Positions 1 through 5,726 of a DNA stretch of 5,726 nt are shown one piece after another. Under the pieces are notes generated by a model. That model saw only the letters and a list, made by a program, of their open reading frames with translations, did no database searches and was not told the DNA's origin. A program made the position numbers and the translations under genes. This DNA comes from Erysipelotrichaceae bacterium UBA6182. GTDB taxonomy: Bacteria; Bacillota_I; Bacilli_A; Erysipelotrichales; Erysipelotrichaceae. The stretch is from assembly GCA_002422065.1 (NCBI GenBank), contig DITO01000017.1:1035-6760 (forward strand), read 5' to 3'. Position 1 is the stretch's first letter, and every line of letters begins with the position of its first letter.

Positions 1-362
1 CTGTTGAAATGCTTGATGAATTTGAATCAACATTTCAAAGTTCTACATGGATTTGCATCCAAGCAAACAACAAGATTATTGAACTTCGTAAACACATGTT
101 TGATCGAGGTTACCGTCTTATTAAGGAAAAAGTAGTATTTGATAAAGCCTTCTATGTCATTTTACTGTATGAGAAGGGGATTGAACAGTTTGATGGAATT
201 CCATTACTTGTTGGACCATTTATCTCTCAGAATGTTAAAGAAAATGAAGATTATCTTCGAAAAACTAAAGAAATCGCAGCGCATTTTAGAAAGATTGCTC
301 AAGAAGATTCAAAGCAATCGATGTATGCTAGCATTGATGATTATTTACAAGGCATCCTATGA
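1..362 (+). CDS. trmK: tRNA (adenine(22)-N1)-methyltransferase TrmK, C-terminal part (5' end outside window)
   Basis: Partial gene: the reading frame is already open at base 3 and ends in TGA at 360-362, leaving about 119 C-terminal residues. TrmK (YqfN in B. subtilis) is a cytoplasmic SAM-dependent enzyme that methylates N1 of A22 in tRNAs; full-length proteins are around 230-240 residues. Visible here are a stretch resembling the end of the Rossmann-type domain (STWICIQANNKIIELRKHMF, a position where the family has a QPN-like strand-end motif), then GYRLIKEKVVFDKAFYVILL, a pair of strands typical of the family, then a GPF motif (PLLVGPFIS), and a charged helical tail (ENEDYLRKTKEIAAHFRKIA) matching the family's C-terminal helical domain. 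The SAM-binding motifs lie upstream and cannot be checked. Its place just before a CshB-like helicase and nfo fits the B. subtilis sigA-trmK-cshB-nfo order, although yqfO, which follows trmK there, is absent. Assignment is from family pattern plus synteny. Confidence 0.82.
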   Translation, partial: VEMLDEFESTFQSSTWICIQANNKIIELRKHMFDRGYRLIKEKVVFDKAFYVILLYEKGIEQFDGIPLLVGPFISQNVKENEDYLRKTKEIAAHFRKIAQEDSKQSMYASIDDYLQGIL

Positions 363-377
363 TGCCTTGTTGTGTGT
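347..377 (+). terminator. Hairpin over the trmK stop codon, probable intrinsic terminator
   Basis: A perfect 10-bp stem pairs 347-356 (ACAAGGCATC) with 361-370 (GATGCCTTGT) around a four-base loop, CTAT. It is followed by a T/G-rich tail (TGTGTGTT) rather than a clean T run. The left arm encodes the last codons of trmK, and the TGA stop lies at the loop/right-arm junction. The stem is strong for such AT-rich DNA and sits exactly between two units, which supports termination of the upstream transcript. The imperfect U tract makes efficiency uncertain. Confidence 0.6.
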
Positions 378-383
378 TACAAT
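375..383 (+). promoter_or_regulatory. Putative extended -10 promoter for the helicase-nfo-pbp unit
   Basis: TGTTACAAT is a TG-N-hexamer extended -10 element with hexamer TACAAT at 378-383. No good -35 hexamer lies 16-18 bp upstream (that position falls in the hairpin loop, TCCTAT), as is common for extended -10 promoters. Transcription would start near 390, giving a leader of about 25 bases that contains the ribosome site AAAGGA at 402-407. The position directly after the trmK hairpin supports the call; no experimental evidence is available. Confidence 0.45.
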
Positions 384-414
384 ATAGGGTAAGTTAACCC
401 CAAAGGATGGTTTT

Positions 415-1749
415 ATGCAAGATTCACTACTTAAGAAAATGATGGAAATTAATGGCTTTAGAGCATTAAGTAAAGTCCAAGAAAAAATGATTCCAATGAT
501 AGTCAAGAAGCAAAGCTTGATTGTCACATCTCCAACAGGAACAGGAAAAACTCATGCATACTTGTTTGGGTTGCTTTTAAGTGTTGTGTTTAGACCAGAA
601 GAAGTTGGAGCAGTAATTTTAGCCCCAACACGAGAACTCGCATTTCAAATTTATCAATTCATGAAATTGATGCAGCCTCTATTTCCAACACTTAAAATTA
701 GTTTACTTGTTGGTGGAACAACTCAAAAAGAAACGCCAATGAAGCCTCAATTAGTTATCGCAACTCCAGGACGTCTAATAGATGTCATTGAATCACAACG
801 TATGACGATTCATCAGGCTCAAATGATCATTATTGATGAAGCTGATATGATGGTCGACGAAGGGTTCTTACCTGATTTAGATCGTTGTTTGAGTTCTACT
901 TCACTAGACACTCAAATTGTTGTCTTTTCAGCAACAATTCCTCAAGCTTTAGAACCTTTCTTAAAGAAATACATTAAGACTGCTAAGATTCATCAAAGTG
1001 TTGATGATGAACTTTTTAATCCCAAATTAACACATCATTTAATCGCATTAAAACATCATACATATGAGACAATGATTCAAACTTTATTGCAACATATTAA
1101 TCCTAACCAAATCTTAATATTTGCTAACTCTAAAGATGAAGTTGTGAGAATATCGTCTTACTTAAGAACTTTACAACTTAGAGTAGTTGAACTCCATAAA
1201 GGATTGACCTCAACCCAACGAAAAAACAATATCATAGCTATTCAATCACTCAAAGCAAGCATTATTGTTGCCTCTGACATTGCAGCTCGTGGATTAGACT
1301 TTAAACACGTAACTCATGTCATCTCATGTGGTTTCCCAAAAGATTTATCCTATTACAAACATCGTGCTGGTAGAACAGGTCGTGCTGGATTAAGTGGAGA
1401 AGTATTTGCACTATACACAGAAAAAGATGATGAAGTCATTAGAAAATTAATCTCTCAAAACATCAATTTTATTCACCAATCACTTAATGATAAAGGTTTT
1501 AAGACTTTAATGAAATATGGCGAGAAGCGAGTCTTTAAATCCGAACAAGACAAAAAGATTGTTGCGATGATTAAAGGCAAGAACAAAACTGTCAAACCAA
1601 ACTATAAGAAAAAGATGAAACAAGAAATCGAAGTTTATGAACGTAAAAAGCGTCGTGCTATGATTGATGCAAGTATTAAGCAAATTCGTAAGCAAAAGTA
1701 TAAGGCTACCTCAAAGGATAAGGTTGCTCCAAAGGAGAATGGTAAATGA
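415..1749 (+). CDS. cshB: DEAD-box ATP-dependent RNA helicase, CshB-like
   Basis: A 444-residue cytoplasmic ATP-dependent RNA helicase that unwinds or remodels RNA duplexes; CshB in B. subtilis is linked to cold adaptation and RNA metabolism. All core motifs are present: Q motif region (Phe15, Gln22), Walker A SPTGTGKT (39-46), PTRELA (71-76), GG (100-101), TPGR (117-120), DEAD (141-144), SAT (172-174), LIFANS (234-239), DIAARGLDF (288-296) and HRAGRTGRAG (316-325). RecA-like domain 1 covers about 1-195 and domain 2 about 205-345. From about 370 to the end the protein is a very basic tail rich in Lys/Arg, likely an RNA-binding extension. The ATG is preceded by AAAGGA (402-407) seven bases away, and the Q motif begins close after it, so the start is secure. 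Its end overlaps nfo by ATGA. The CshB name rests on position between trmK and nfo as well as size; CshA-type helicases are usually longer. The helicase family call is near certain, the subfamily is inferred. Confidence 0.93.
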   Translation: MQDSLLKKMMEINGFRALSKVQEKMIPMIVKKQSLIVTSPTGTGKTHAYLFGLLLSVVFRPEEVGAVILAPTRELAFQIYQFMKLMQPLFPTLKISLLVGGTTQKETPMKPQLVIATPGRLIDVIESQRMTIHQAQMIIIDEADMMVDEGFLPDLDRCLSSTSLDTQIVVFSATIPQALEPFLKKYIKTAKIHQSVDDELFNPKLTHHLIALKHHTYETMIQTLLQHINPNQILIFANSKDEVVRISSYLRTLQLRVVELHKGLTSTQRKNNIIAIQSLKASIIVASDIAARGLDFKHVTHVISCGFPKDLSYYKHRAGRTGRAGLSGEVFALYTEKDDEVIRKLISQNINFIHQSLNDKGFKTLMKYGEKRVFKSEQDKKIVAMIKGKNKTVKPNYKKKMKQEIEVYERKKRRAMIDASIKQIRKQKYKATSKDKVAPKENGK

Positions 1750-2612
1750 TTATAGGATCACACGTTGGACTTAAAGCGGATGAGTACTTTTTAGGGTCTG
1801 TTAAGGAAGCACTAAGTTATGGCGCGTCAGCGTTAATGATTTATACTGGAGCTCCACAAAATACGATTCGAAAAAATGTTGAGTTACTCAACATCAAAGA
1901 AGGACGTGCTTTACTAGAACAAGTGAATATCCCTATTGAACATGTGATTGTTCATGCTCCATATATTATTAATCTAGGTAACACTAAAAGTGCCGATACT
2001 TATGAATTAGCAACTTCGTTTCTTAGTAAAGAAATTATACGTGTTAAAGCGTTTGGTGCTAAAGTCATCGTACTTCATCCAGGAGCTCATGTAGGTGCTG
2101 GTAGTGATGTTGGAATTACATCCATTATCAATGGTCTAAATATGGTTTTAAAGGGTGTAGAAGGCGTTACAATCGCTCTTGAAACCATGGCAGGCAAGGG
2201 CACTGAGTGTGGTCGCTCTTTTGAAGAAATCAAAGCTATTATTGATGGTGTTGAGAATAAACAATGTATTTCTGTGTGCTTAGATACTTGTCATATACAT
2301 GATGCTGGGTATGATGTACACGATGTTGATGCACTTCTTCAACATTTTGATGATGTTATTGGACTTGAGTATTTATCTGTTGTACACATTAATGATTCAA
2401 AGAATCCTATAGGTGCTGGTAAAGATCGTCATGAGAACTTAGGATATGGTTATATTGGGTTTAATACGCTTTATAAATATGTTACACATCCAAAATTAGT
2501 TCATATTCCTAAGATACTTGAAACTCCTTATGTCCTTGAAAATCCACCGTATAAACAAGAAATTGAAATGTTAAAGCATGGACAATTTATTGCTTGGAGA
2601 GATGAAGATTAA
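1746..2612 (+). CDS. nfo: Endonuclease IV (AP endonuclease, xylose-isomerase-like TIM barrel)
   Basis: A 288-residue protein, close to E. coli Nfo (285). It cleaves DNA 5' of abasic sites in base-excision repair and removes blocked 3' ends, using a three-zinc centre. All nine expected metal ligands can be placed: His70 (VHAPY), His111 (LHPGAH), Glu146 (ALETMAGKG), Asp180 and His183 (CLDTCHIHDAGYD), His214 (VVHINDSK), Asp227 and His229 (KDRHENLGYG) and Glu259 (LETP). The signature blocks appear in the normal order with no gap, so the enzyme looks intact and active. The start ATG overlaps the helicase stop (ATGA) and is preceded by AAAGGAG at 1731-1737, eight bases away; the protein begins directly with the barrel's first strand (MIIGSHVG), which confirms the start. 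Translation is probably coupled to the helicase. The helicase-nfo pair is also adjacent in B. subtilis (yqfR-yqfS). No separate promoter is evident. Confidence 0.96.
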   Translation: MIIGSHVGLKADEYFLGSVKEALSYGASALMIYTGAPQNTIRKNVELLNIKEGRALLEQVNIPIEHVIVHAPYIINLGNTKSADTYELATSFLSKEIIRVKAFGAKVIVLHPGAHVGAGSDVGITSIINGLNMVLKGVEGVTIALETMAGKGTECGRSFEEIKAIIDGVENKQCISVCLDTCHIHDAGYDVHDVDALLQHFDDVIGLEYLSVVHINDSKNPIGAGKDRHENLGYGYIGFNTLYKYVTHPKLVHIPKILETPYVLENPPYKQEIEMLKHGQFIAWRDED

Positions 2613-4652
2613 ATGAAATTAACACGTAAAAGTTATCAAAGATATGAAAGTGGTACTCTTGATACACCTCTAAATCAGCAACGTAATATGTCAGTTCGTT
2701 TGTTGATTTTTGCAGGCATCATGGTTTTTAGTATGCTTGCTGTTTTTGCTCGCTTTTATTATGTTCAAATCATTCAAAAGGATTATTATGCTCAGCGTTT
2801 AGAAATATATTCTCGTCGTATTCTTCAGATTTCTGCTCCTAGAGGTGAGATGACTGATCGTAATGGTAATTACATTACATCGAATGTTGAAATGTTAGAA
2901 ATCACATATATGCCTCCTCAACGTCTTGATGAAGCTACTAAGATGAGTCTATCAAAGCAATTTGCAGAGACTTTTGAAATGAATGTCGCACTTTTAAGAG
3001 AACGTGATTTAAAGGATCTATATTTATACTTGAATCCAACCGCTCTTAATTCATTGTTGACGCAATCAGAGCGAGATGATTTTGCGAATCGAGTAATCAA
3101 TGCTGCTACTCGATTAGAGCGAGTCCTAAGTCGTATTGATGAGTCAATGCTTGATACATTAACTTATCCAGATAAAGCAATGTGGCTTGTAAAGATATTA
3201 ATTGAGCAACCTACTGGGGGGCGTCCTAAAGTTATTAAATCTAATGTTAGTAAGGAAGAAGTAGCATATCTTGTTGAACATAATGCACTTTATCCAGGGT
3301 TTGATGTACGTATTTCTTGGGGACGTCTATTTCCATATGATCAAACACTTCGCTCTGTCATTGGGTTTATTTCAACCCCAACTCAAGGAGTTCCACAAGA
3401 AAGTTTACTTTACTATTTAGCAAATGATTATTTAAGAAATGATATCGTTGGTCGAGCTGGGTTGGAACTACAATATGAATCAATTTTACATGGTATTAGT
3501 AGTGTTTATAATCTAAAGTATCGTGAGAACGGTGAGGGTTTCCTTGAAGCGCTCAATGTTGGTAAACAAGGAGATACTGTTAAGTTAAGCTTTGATATCG
3601 AGTGGCAACAATTTGCTGAAGAAACAATTACACGAGTATTTAATGAGAGTGTAACTAATAGGTCTAGACGTTTCATGGATGTCATTGACTTTGTCATGTT
3701 GGATGTTAATACCGGAGATGTGCTTATAATGGCTTCTGTGGCTAAAACAGAAGATGGATATATATATGATCCTATGAGTACTATTCTTAATGCTTATGAA
3801 GTAGGGAGTTCGATTAAAGGGGCAACCGTATATATTGGACTTGACCAAAAAGTAATTCGAATTAATGAAGTGATTATAGATCAACCGATTAAGATTCAAA
3901 ATACACCTTTAAAGAGTTCGTATCGAAATCTTGGAGCAATTACTGATTTAAAAGCACTCTCAAGGTCTTCAAATATTTACATGTTTAATATCGCAATGAG
4001 ACTTGGTGGAGCTAATTATGTGTATGATGGACCATTGTCCATTGATACTCAAGCCTTTACAACAATGAGAAATTACTACTCACAGTTTGGCCTAGGGACA
4101 CATACTCAAATTGATCTACCCAATGAGCAAACAGGATTTAGTAGCTCTTCAACTTTACCTGGTTTGCTTCTTGATTTTTCTATCGGTCAATATGATACAT
4201 ATACCCCGATTCAATTAGCACAATATGTCTCAACAGTAGCAAACGGTGGCAAGAGAATTGCTCCAAGAGTGTTTCTTGAAAGTTATGACTCTCAAACAGG
4301 ACAAATCAACTATGTTAATCCTGTTCGTATTCTTAATATCCTTGATAATCAAGAAGCGATTAAACGAGTTCAAGATGGTTTTAGAGATTGTGTCGTGAAT
4401 GAAATATGTCGTTCACAATTTAATACTATGAGCACTCCTTTTGCGGCAAAAACAGGAACTGCAGAAACTAGTACTATCGATGAAAACAATGCTTGGATCC
4501 GTTCCCACAATAATACTATTGTGACATTTGGTCCATTTGACAATCCACAAATCGCTACTTCCTGTGTTGCGCGTCATGCGTGGGTAGAGACGTCTCAAAG
4601 TAATATTTGCCAAATAATTACTGCAGAAATACTTAAGTTTAGGTATCCTTGA
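2613..4652 (+). CDS. pbpA: Class B penicillin-binding protein (monofunctional transpeptidase), PbpA/PBP2 type
   Basis: A 679-residue membrane-anchored D,D-transpeptidase that cross-links peptidoglycan outside the cell. A basic cytoplasmic N-terminus is followed by one membrane segment at about 29-53. The pedestal/dimerisation domain starts with APRGEMTDRNG (75-85) and runs to about 320. The transpeptidase domain carries all three active-site motifs: S399-S-I-K402 (nucleophile Ser399, Lys402), S452-S-N454, and K613-T-G-T616. Blocks such as SSNIYMF, QFGLGTHTQIDLPNEQTGF and IGQYDTYTPIQLAQYVS are characteristic of the Gram-positive PbpA/PBP3 branch (elongation-type, SEDS partner) rather than FtsI. 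No PASTA domains follow the KTG motif and there is no glycosyltransferase domain. The ATG abuts the nfo stop (TAAATG). The nearest SD-like site, GGAG at 2596-2599, is 13 bases off, so coupling to nfo translation is probable. The gene has the same relative order (after nfo, before rpmG) in B. subtilis. Side-wall synthesis is inferred from subfamily; a cell-shape role depends on whether the host is rod-shaped. Confidence 0.9.
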   Translation: MKLTRKSYQRYESGTLDTPLNQQRNMSVRLLIFAGIMVFSMLAVFARFYYVQIIQKDYYAQRLEIYSRRILQISAPRGEMTDRNGNYITSNVEMLEITYMPPQRLDEATKMSLSKQFAETFEMNVALLRERDLKDLYLYLNPTALNSLLTQSERDDFANRVINAATRLERVLSRIDESMLDTLTYPDKAMWLVKILIEQPTGGRPKVIKSNVSKEEVAYLVEHNALYPGFDVRISWGRLFPYDQTLRSVIGFISTPTQGVPQESLLYYLANDYLRNDIVGRAGLELQYESILHGISSVYNLKYRENGEGFLEALNVGKQGDTVKLSFDIEWQQFAEETITRVFNESVTNRSRRFMDVIDFVMLDVNTGDVLIMASVAKTEDGYIYDPMSTILNAYEVGSSIKGATVYIGLDQKVIRINEVIIDQPIKIQNTPLKSSYRNLGAITDLKALSRSSNIYMFNIAMRLGGANYVYDGPLSIDTQAFTTMRNYYSQFGLGTHTQIDLPNEQTGFSSSSTLPGLLLDFSIGQYDTYTPIQLAQYVSTVANGGKRIAPRVFLESYDSQTGQINYVNPVRILNILDNQEAIKRVQDGFRDCVVNEICRSQFNTMSTPFAAKTGTAETSTIDENNAWIRSHNNTIVTFGPFDNPQIATSCVARHAWVETSQSNICQIITAEILKFRYP

Positions 4653-4676
4653 TAGAAGCTAATTTAGTTAGAATAA

Positions 4677-4713
4677 AATCTTAATTAAAATTGATATTTT
4701 AGAGAATAAGATT
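4677..4713. other. Weak AT-rich stem-loop after the PBP gene
   Basis: AATCTTA (4677-4683) and TAAGATT (4707-4713) are perfect inverted repeats. They enclose a second small hairpin, AAAAT-TGAT-ATTTT (4687-4700). No T tract follows, so this is not a standard intrinsic terminator. It could stabilise the 3' end of the upstream mRNA, or be chance in such AT-rich DNA. It is the only structure I see in the 140-bp gap upstream of the rpmG promoter. Confidence 0.2.
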
Positions 4714-4755
4714 CAATTTGATAGGCATAAAATTGTGGTATTTGTTTTTTAGTTA

Positions 4756-4764
4756 TGATATACT
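4756..4764 (+). promoter_or_regulatory. Extended -10 promoter for rpmG
   Basis: TGATATACT is a TG-N-hexamer extended -10 element with hexamer TATACT (4759-4764), one mismatch from TATAAT. A possible -35, TTGTGG at 4733-4738, is spaced 20 bp, which is longer than ideal, but extended -10 elements tolerate this. The start of transcription would be near 4771, about 22 bases before the GTG start of rpmG. An overlapping TATGAT at 4754-4759 is an alternative -10. Confidence 0.6.
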
Positions 4765-4780
4765 TTACACGCGTTAGATC

Positions 4781-4786
4781 GGAGGT
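4781..4786 (+). promoter_or_regulatory. Strong ribosome binding site fixing the GTG start of rpmG
   Basis: GGAGGT lies six bases before GTG at 4793. An in-frame TAG at 4775-4777 closes the frame upstream, and no ATG, GTG or TTG lies between that stop and 4793. The next in-frame ATG (residue 14) would remove the first CxxC pair. GTG is therefore the start. Confidence 0.85.
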
Positions 4787-4792
4787 CGGTTC

Positions 4793-4942
4793 GTGAGAGA
4801 TCAAATAATATTCAAATGTAGTGAGTGCTCGATGGAAAACTACATCTCAACTCGTAATAAGAAGAAAAAACCAGAGAAGATGTTAGTACAAAAATATTGC
4901 CCTAAGTGCAATAAGAAAACGACTCATAAAGAGAAAAAATAA
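4793..4942 (+). CDS. rpmG: 50S ribosomal protein L33, zinc-binding (C+) form
   Basis: A 49-residue protein of the large ribosomal subunit, read from GTG with a strong GGAGGT site. It begins MRDQIIFKCSECSMENYIST and has family hallmarks: CxxC at Cys9/Cys12, NYIST at 16-20, a basic loop (NKKKKPEK), and YCPKCNKKTTHKE with the second CxxC at Cys36/Cys39. Length equals the usual 49-50 residues. The four cysteines mark the zinc-ribbon C+ variant; many Firmicutes also keep a C- paralogue without cysteines that replaces it under zinc limitation, but none is visible here. It has its own promoter upstream and a terminator on its stop codon, so it is probably transcribed alone. In B. subtilis rpmGA also sits between pbpA and comGA, which matches this position. 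Confidence 0.95.
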   Translation: MRDQIIFKCSECSMENYISTRNKKKKPEKMLVQKYCPKCNKKTTHKEKK

Positions 4943-4965
4943 TCATGCTTGCATGATTTTTTTTT
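4941..4965 (+). terminator. Rho-independent terminator of rpmG
   Basis: AATCATG (4941-4947) pairs perfectly with CATGATT (4952-4958) around the loop CTTG, and a run of nine T begins at 4957. The hairpin starts inside the TAA stop codon of rpmG (4940-4942). Inner C-G pairing could extend the stem by one pair. This is a standard intrinsic terminator for + strand transcription, separating rpmG from the comGA-like gene. Confidence 0.88.
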
Positions 4966-4997
4966 AGGTTTTTTTAAATATTTTACTTATTTTAAGT

Positions 4998-5726
4998 ATG
5001 AATGAATACGATGAAAAACTAACTCAACTAATTCAATGGGGACTTTTACATAAGTCTTCAGATATTCTTATTGAAGAAGGTTTGAATCGAAAGATTCAAG
5101 GATTAATGTATAAGAAACGATTCAATTATGACTTTAGTTTCAATCTCACATCATTCATTGATTTCATTATTCATAAAGCCCAATTATCAATGAATCATGA
5201 TGTTGCACAAAGTCAATGGATGGAAGTTTGGACTAATAATGGGTTTATTAATGTTCGTGTGTCATATCTAAGAACAGTCAATCATCGATTTATCACATTG
5301 CGCTTAATACAAAATCATGTTATTGAGATTGATAAGATTTTAAGTCCTTATGATGACGATTTAAAGATAAAGTTAAGAAAGATTAATCATGGATTAGTTT
5401 GTTTTATTGGACTAGCGGGTAGTGGTAAAAGTACAACACTACGTGCATTTCTTCACTTAATTCGTGATAGAAGAATCATTAGCATCGAACATCCTATTGA
5501 ATATCATTTATCGTTTATGATGCAAATAGAACAACACCATCATGATATCGAAACAATGGTCTATCATGCACTAAGACATCATCCGCATGTGATAGTCATA
5601 GAAGAAGTAAGAAATGCACATGAACTCAAAGTTGCTTATGAAGCTTCCTTAAGTGGACATCTAGTGTGTATTACATTTCATGCAGCTGATATTTATAGTG
5701 CAAAGCAGAGAATGAGATCAATGATT
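4998..5726 (+). CDS. comGA: ComGA-like competence / type II secretion traffic ATPase (GspE/PilB family), 3' end outside window
   Basis: The first 243 codons of a cytoplasmic ATPase that would power assembly of the competence pseudopilus for DNA uptake; the frame is open to the window end. The N-terminal part has an SSDILIEEG block (20-28) matching the family's xSDIHIEP signature, and arginine-finger candidates in VRVSYLRTVNHRFITLRLI (86-104). Walker A is GLAGSGKST (138-146). The Asp-box position reads ISIEHPIEY (161-169) with His165 where Asp is usual. The Walker B region reads VIVIEEVRN (198-206), with Glu202 where the family has Gly but the following Glu203 kept. A His-box equivalent, GHLVCITFHA, is at 220-229. 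Walker A position suits ComGA (about 350 residues), not long PilB proteins. ATG at 4998 is the only start in frame after TAG at 4965-4967; no good Shine-Dalgarno site precedes it. Synteny after rpmG supports comGA; later comG genes would lie downstream. Confidence 0.85.
   Translation, partial: MNEYDEKLTQLIQWGLLHKSSDILIEEGLNRKIQGLMYKKRFNYDFSFNLTSFIDFIIHKAQLSMNHDVAQSQWMEVWTNNGFINVRVSYLRTVNHRFITLRLIQNHVIEIDKILSPYDDDLKIKLRKINHGLVCFIGLAGSGKSTTLRAFLHLIRDRRIISIEHPIEYHLSFMMQIEQHHHDIETMVYHALRHHPHVIVIEEVRNAHELKVAYEASLSGHLVCITFHAADIYSAKQRMRSMI

Noticed and set aside
139..387. 82-codon + strand open frame inside trmK
   Set aside because: It lies in another frame of trmK, which has clear family features; its product is not recognisable and it has no ribosome site of its own.
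387..400. GGGT...ACCC inverted repeat in the helicase leader, possible cold-shock or autoregulatory element
   Set aside because: The stem is only four base pairs with a six-base loop; too weak to support a regulatory call.
1507..1695. Minus strand open frame opposite the helicase tail (Phe/Leu rich)
   Set aside because: The Phe/Leu-rich product is the expected mirror of the lysine-rich helicase tail, so it only mimics a membrane peptide.
2918..3697. Two minus strand open frames opposite the PBP pedestal domain (2918-3100 and 3506-3697)
   Set aside because: Both are short antisense shadows of a gene with a continuous, well-conserved product.
3585..3899. 104-codon minus strand open frame opposite the PBP gene
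   Set aside because: It is antisense to the transpeptidase active-site region, has no family features and no promoter or SD site; AT-rich codon use readily leaves such frames open.
4413..4613. Minus strand open frame opposite the KTG region of the PBP gene
   Set aside because: It is antisense to a conserved coding segment, with no start signal or recognisable product.
4976..4997. Possible ComK box (AAAA-N5-TTTT) or streptococcal-type com box before comGA
   Set aside because: AAATATTTT has the wrong spacing for a ComK box, and the only com-box-like letters (GAATACGA, 5003-5010) lie inside the gene and do not match the consensus.
1..5726. CRISPR array, insertion sequence, tRNA or toxin-antitoxin module
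   Set aside because: No regularly spaced repeats, transposase motifs, terminal inverted repeats, cloverleaf sequence or paired small genes were found; nearly all bases are assigned to housekeeping genes.

Overview
The window is AT-rich (roughly two thirds A+T by eye), densely packed chromosomal DNA with every gene on the + strand. It suggests a low-GC Gram-positive (Firmicutes) genome. Evidence for this is the strong purine-rich Shine-Dalgarno sites (AAAGGAG, GGAGGT), a TG-extended -10 promoter, and a gene order (trmK, cshB, nfo, pbpA-type PBP, rpmG, comGA) that follows, with genes removed, the order of these genes in the Bacillus subtilis sigA-to-comG region. Erysipelotrichia-type or related AT-rich Firmicutes seem plausible, but I cannot fix the lineage without a database comparison.

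Layout: positions 1-362 hold the 3' part of a tRNA(adenine-22) methyltransferase gene (trmK). A 10-bp terminator-like hairpin spans its stop codon and is followed within a few bases by an extended -10 promoter. This starts a tight three-gene unit: a CshB-like DEAD-box RNA helicase (415-1749), endonuclease IV (nfo, 1746-2612) and a class B penicillin-binding protein of the PbpA type (2613-4652). The helicase and nfo overlap by ATGA, and nfo and the PBP abut as TAAATG, so translational coupling is likely. A 140-bp gap follows, carrying a weak stem-loop and then an extended -10 promoter. Next come a 49-residue zinc-type ribosomal protein L33 gene (rpmG, GTG start, 4793-4942), a clear intrinsic terminator overlapping its stop, and the first 243 codons of a ComGA-like secretion/competence ATPase (4998 to the window end).

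How the genes relate: the content is housekeeping (tRNA modification, RNA remodelling, abasic-site DNA repair, side-wall peptidoglycan synthesis, ribosome) leading into a DNA-uptake pseudopilus operon. The genes do not form one pathway; they are neighbours by conserved synteny. I found no mobile element, CRISPR array, tRNA or rRNA, and no convincing new system. The most unusual points are the histidine-rich, non-canonical Asp box and Walker B region of the ComGA homologue, the terminators built into stop codons, and the coupling of three unrelated functions in one transcript.
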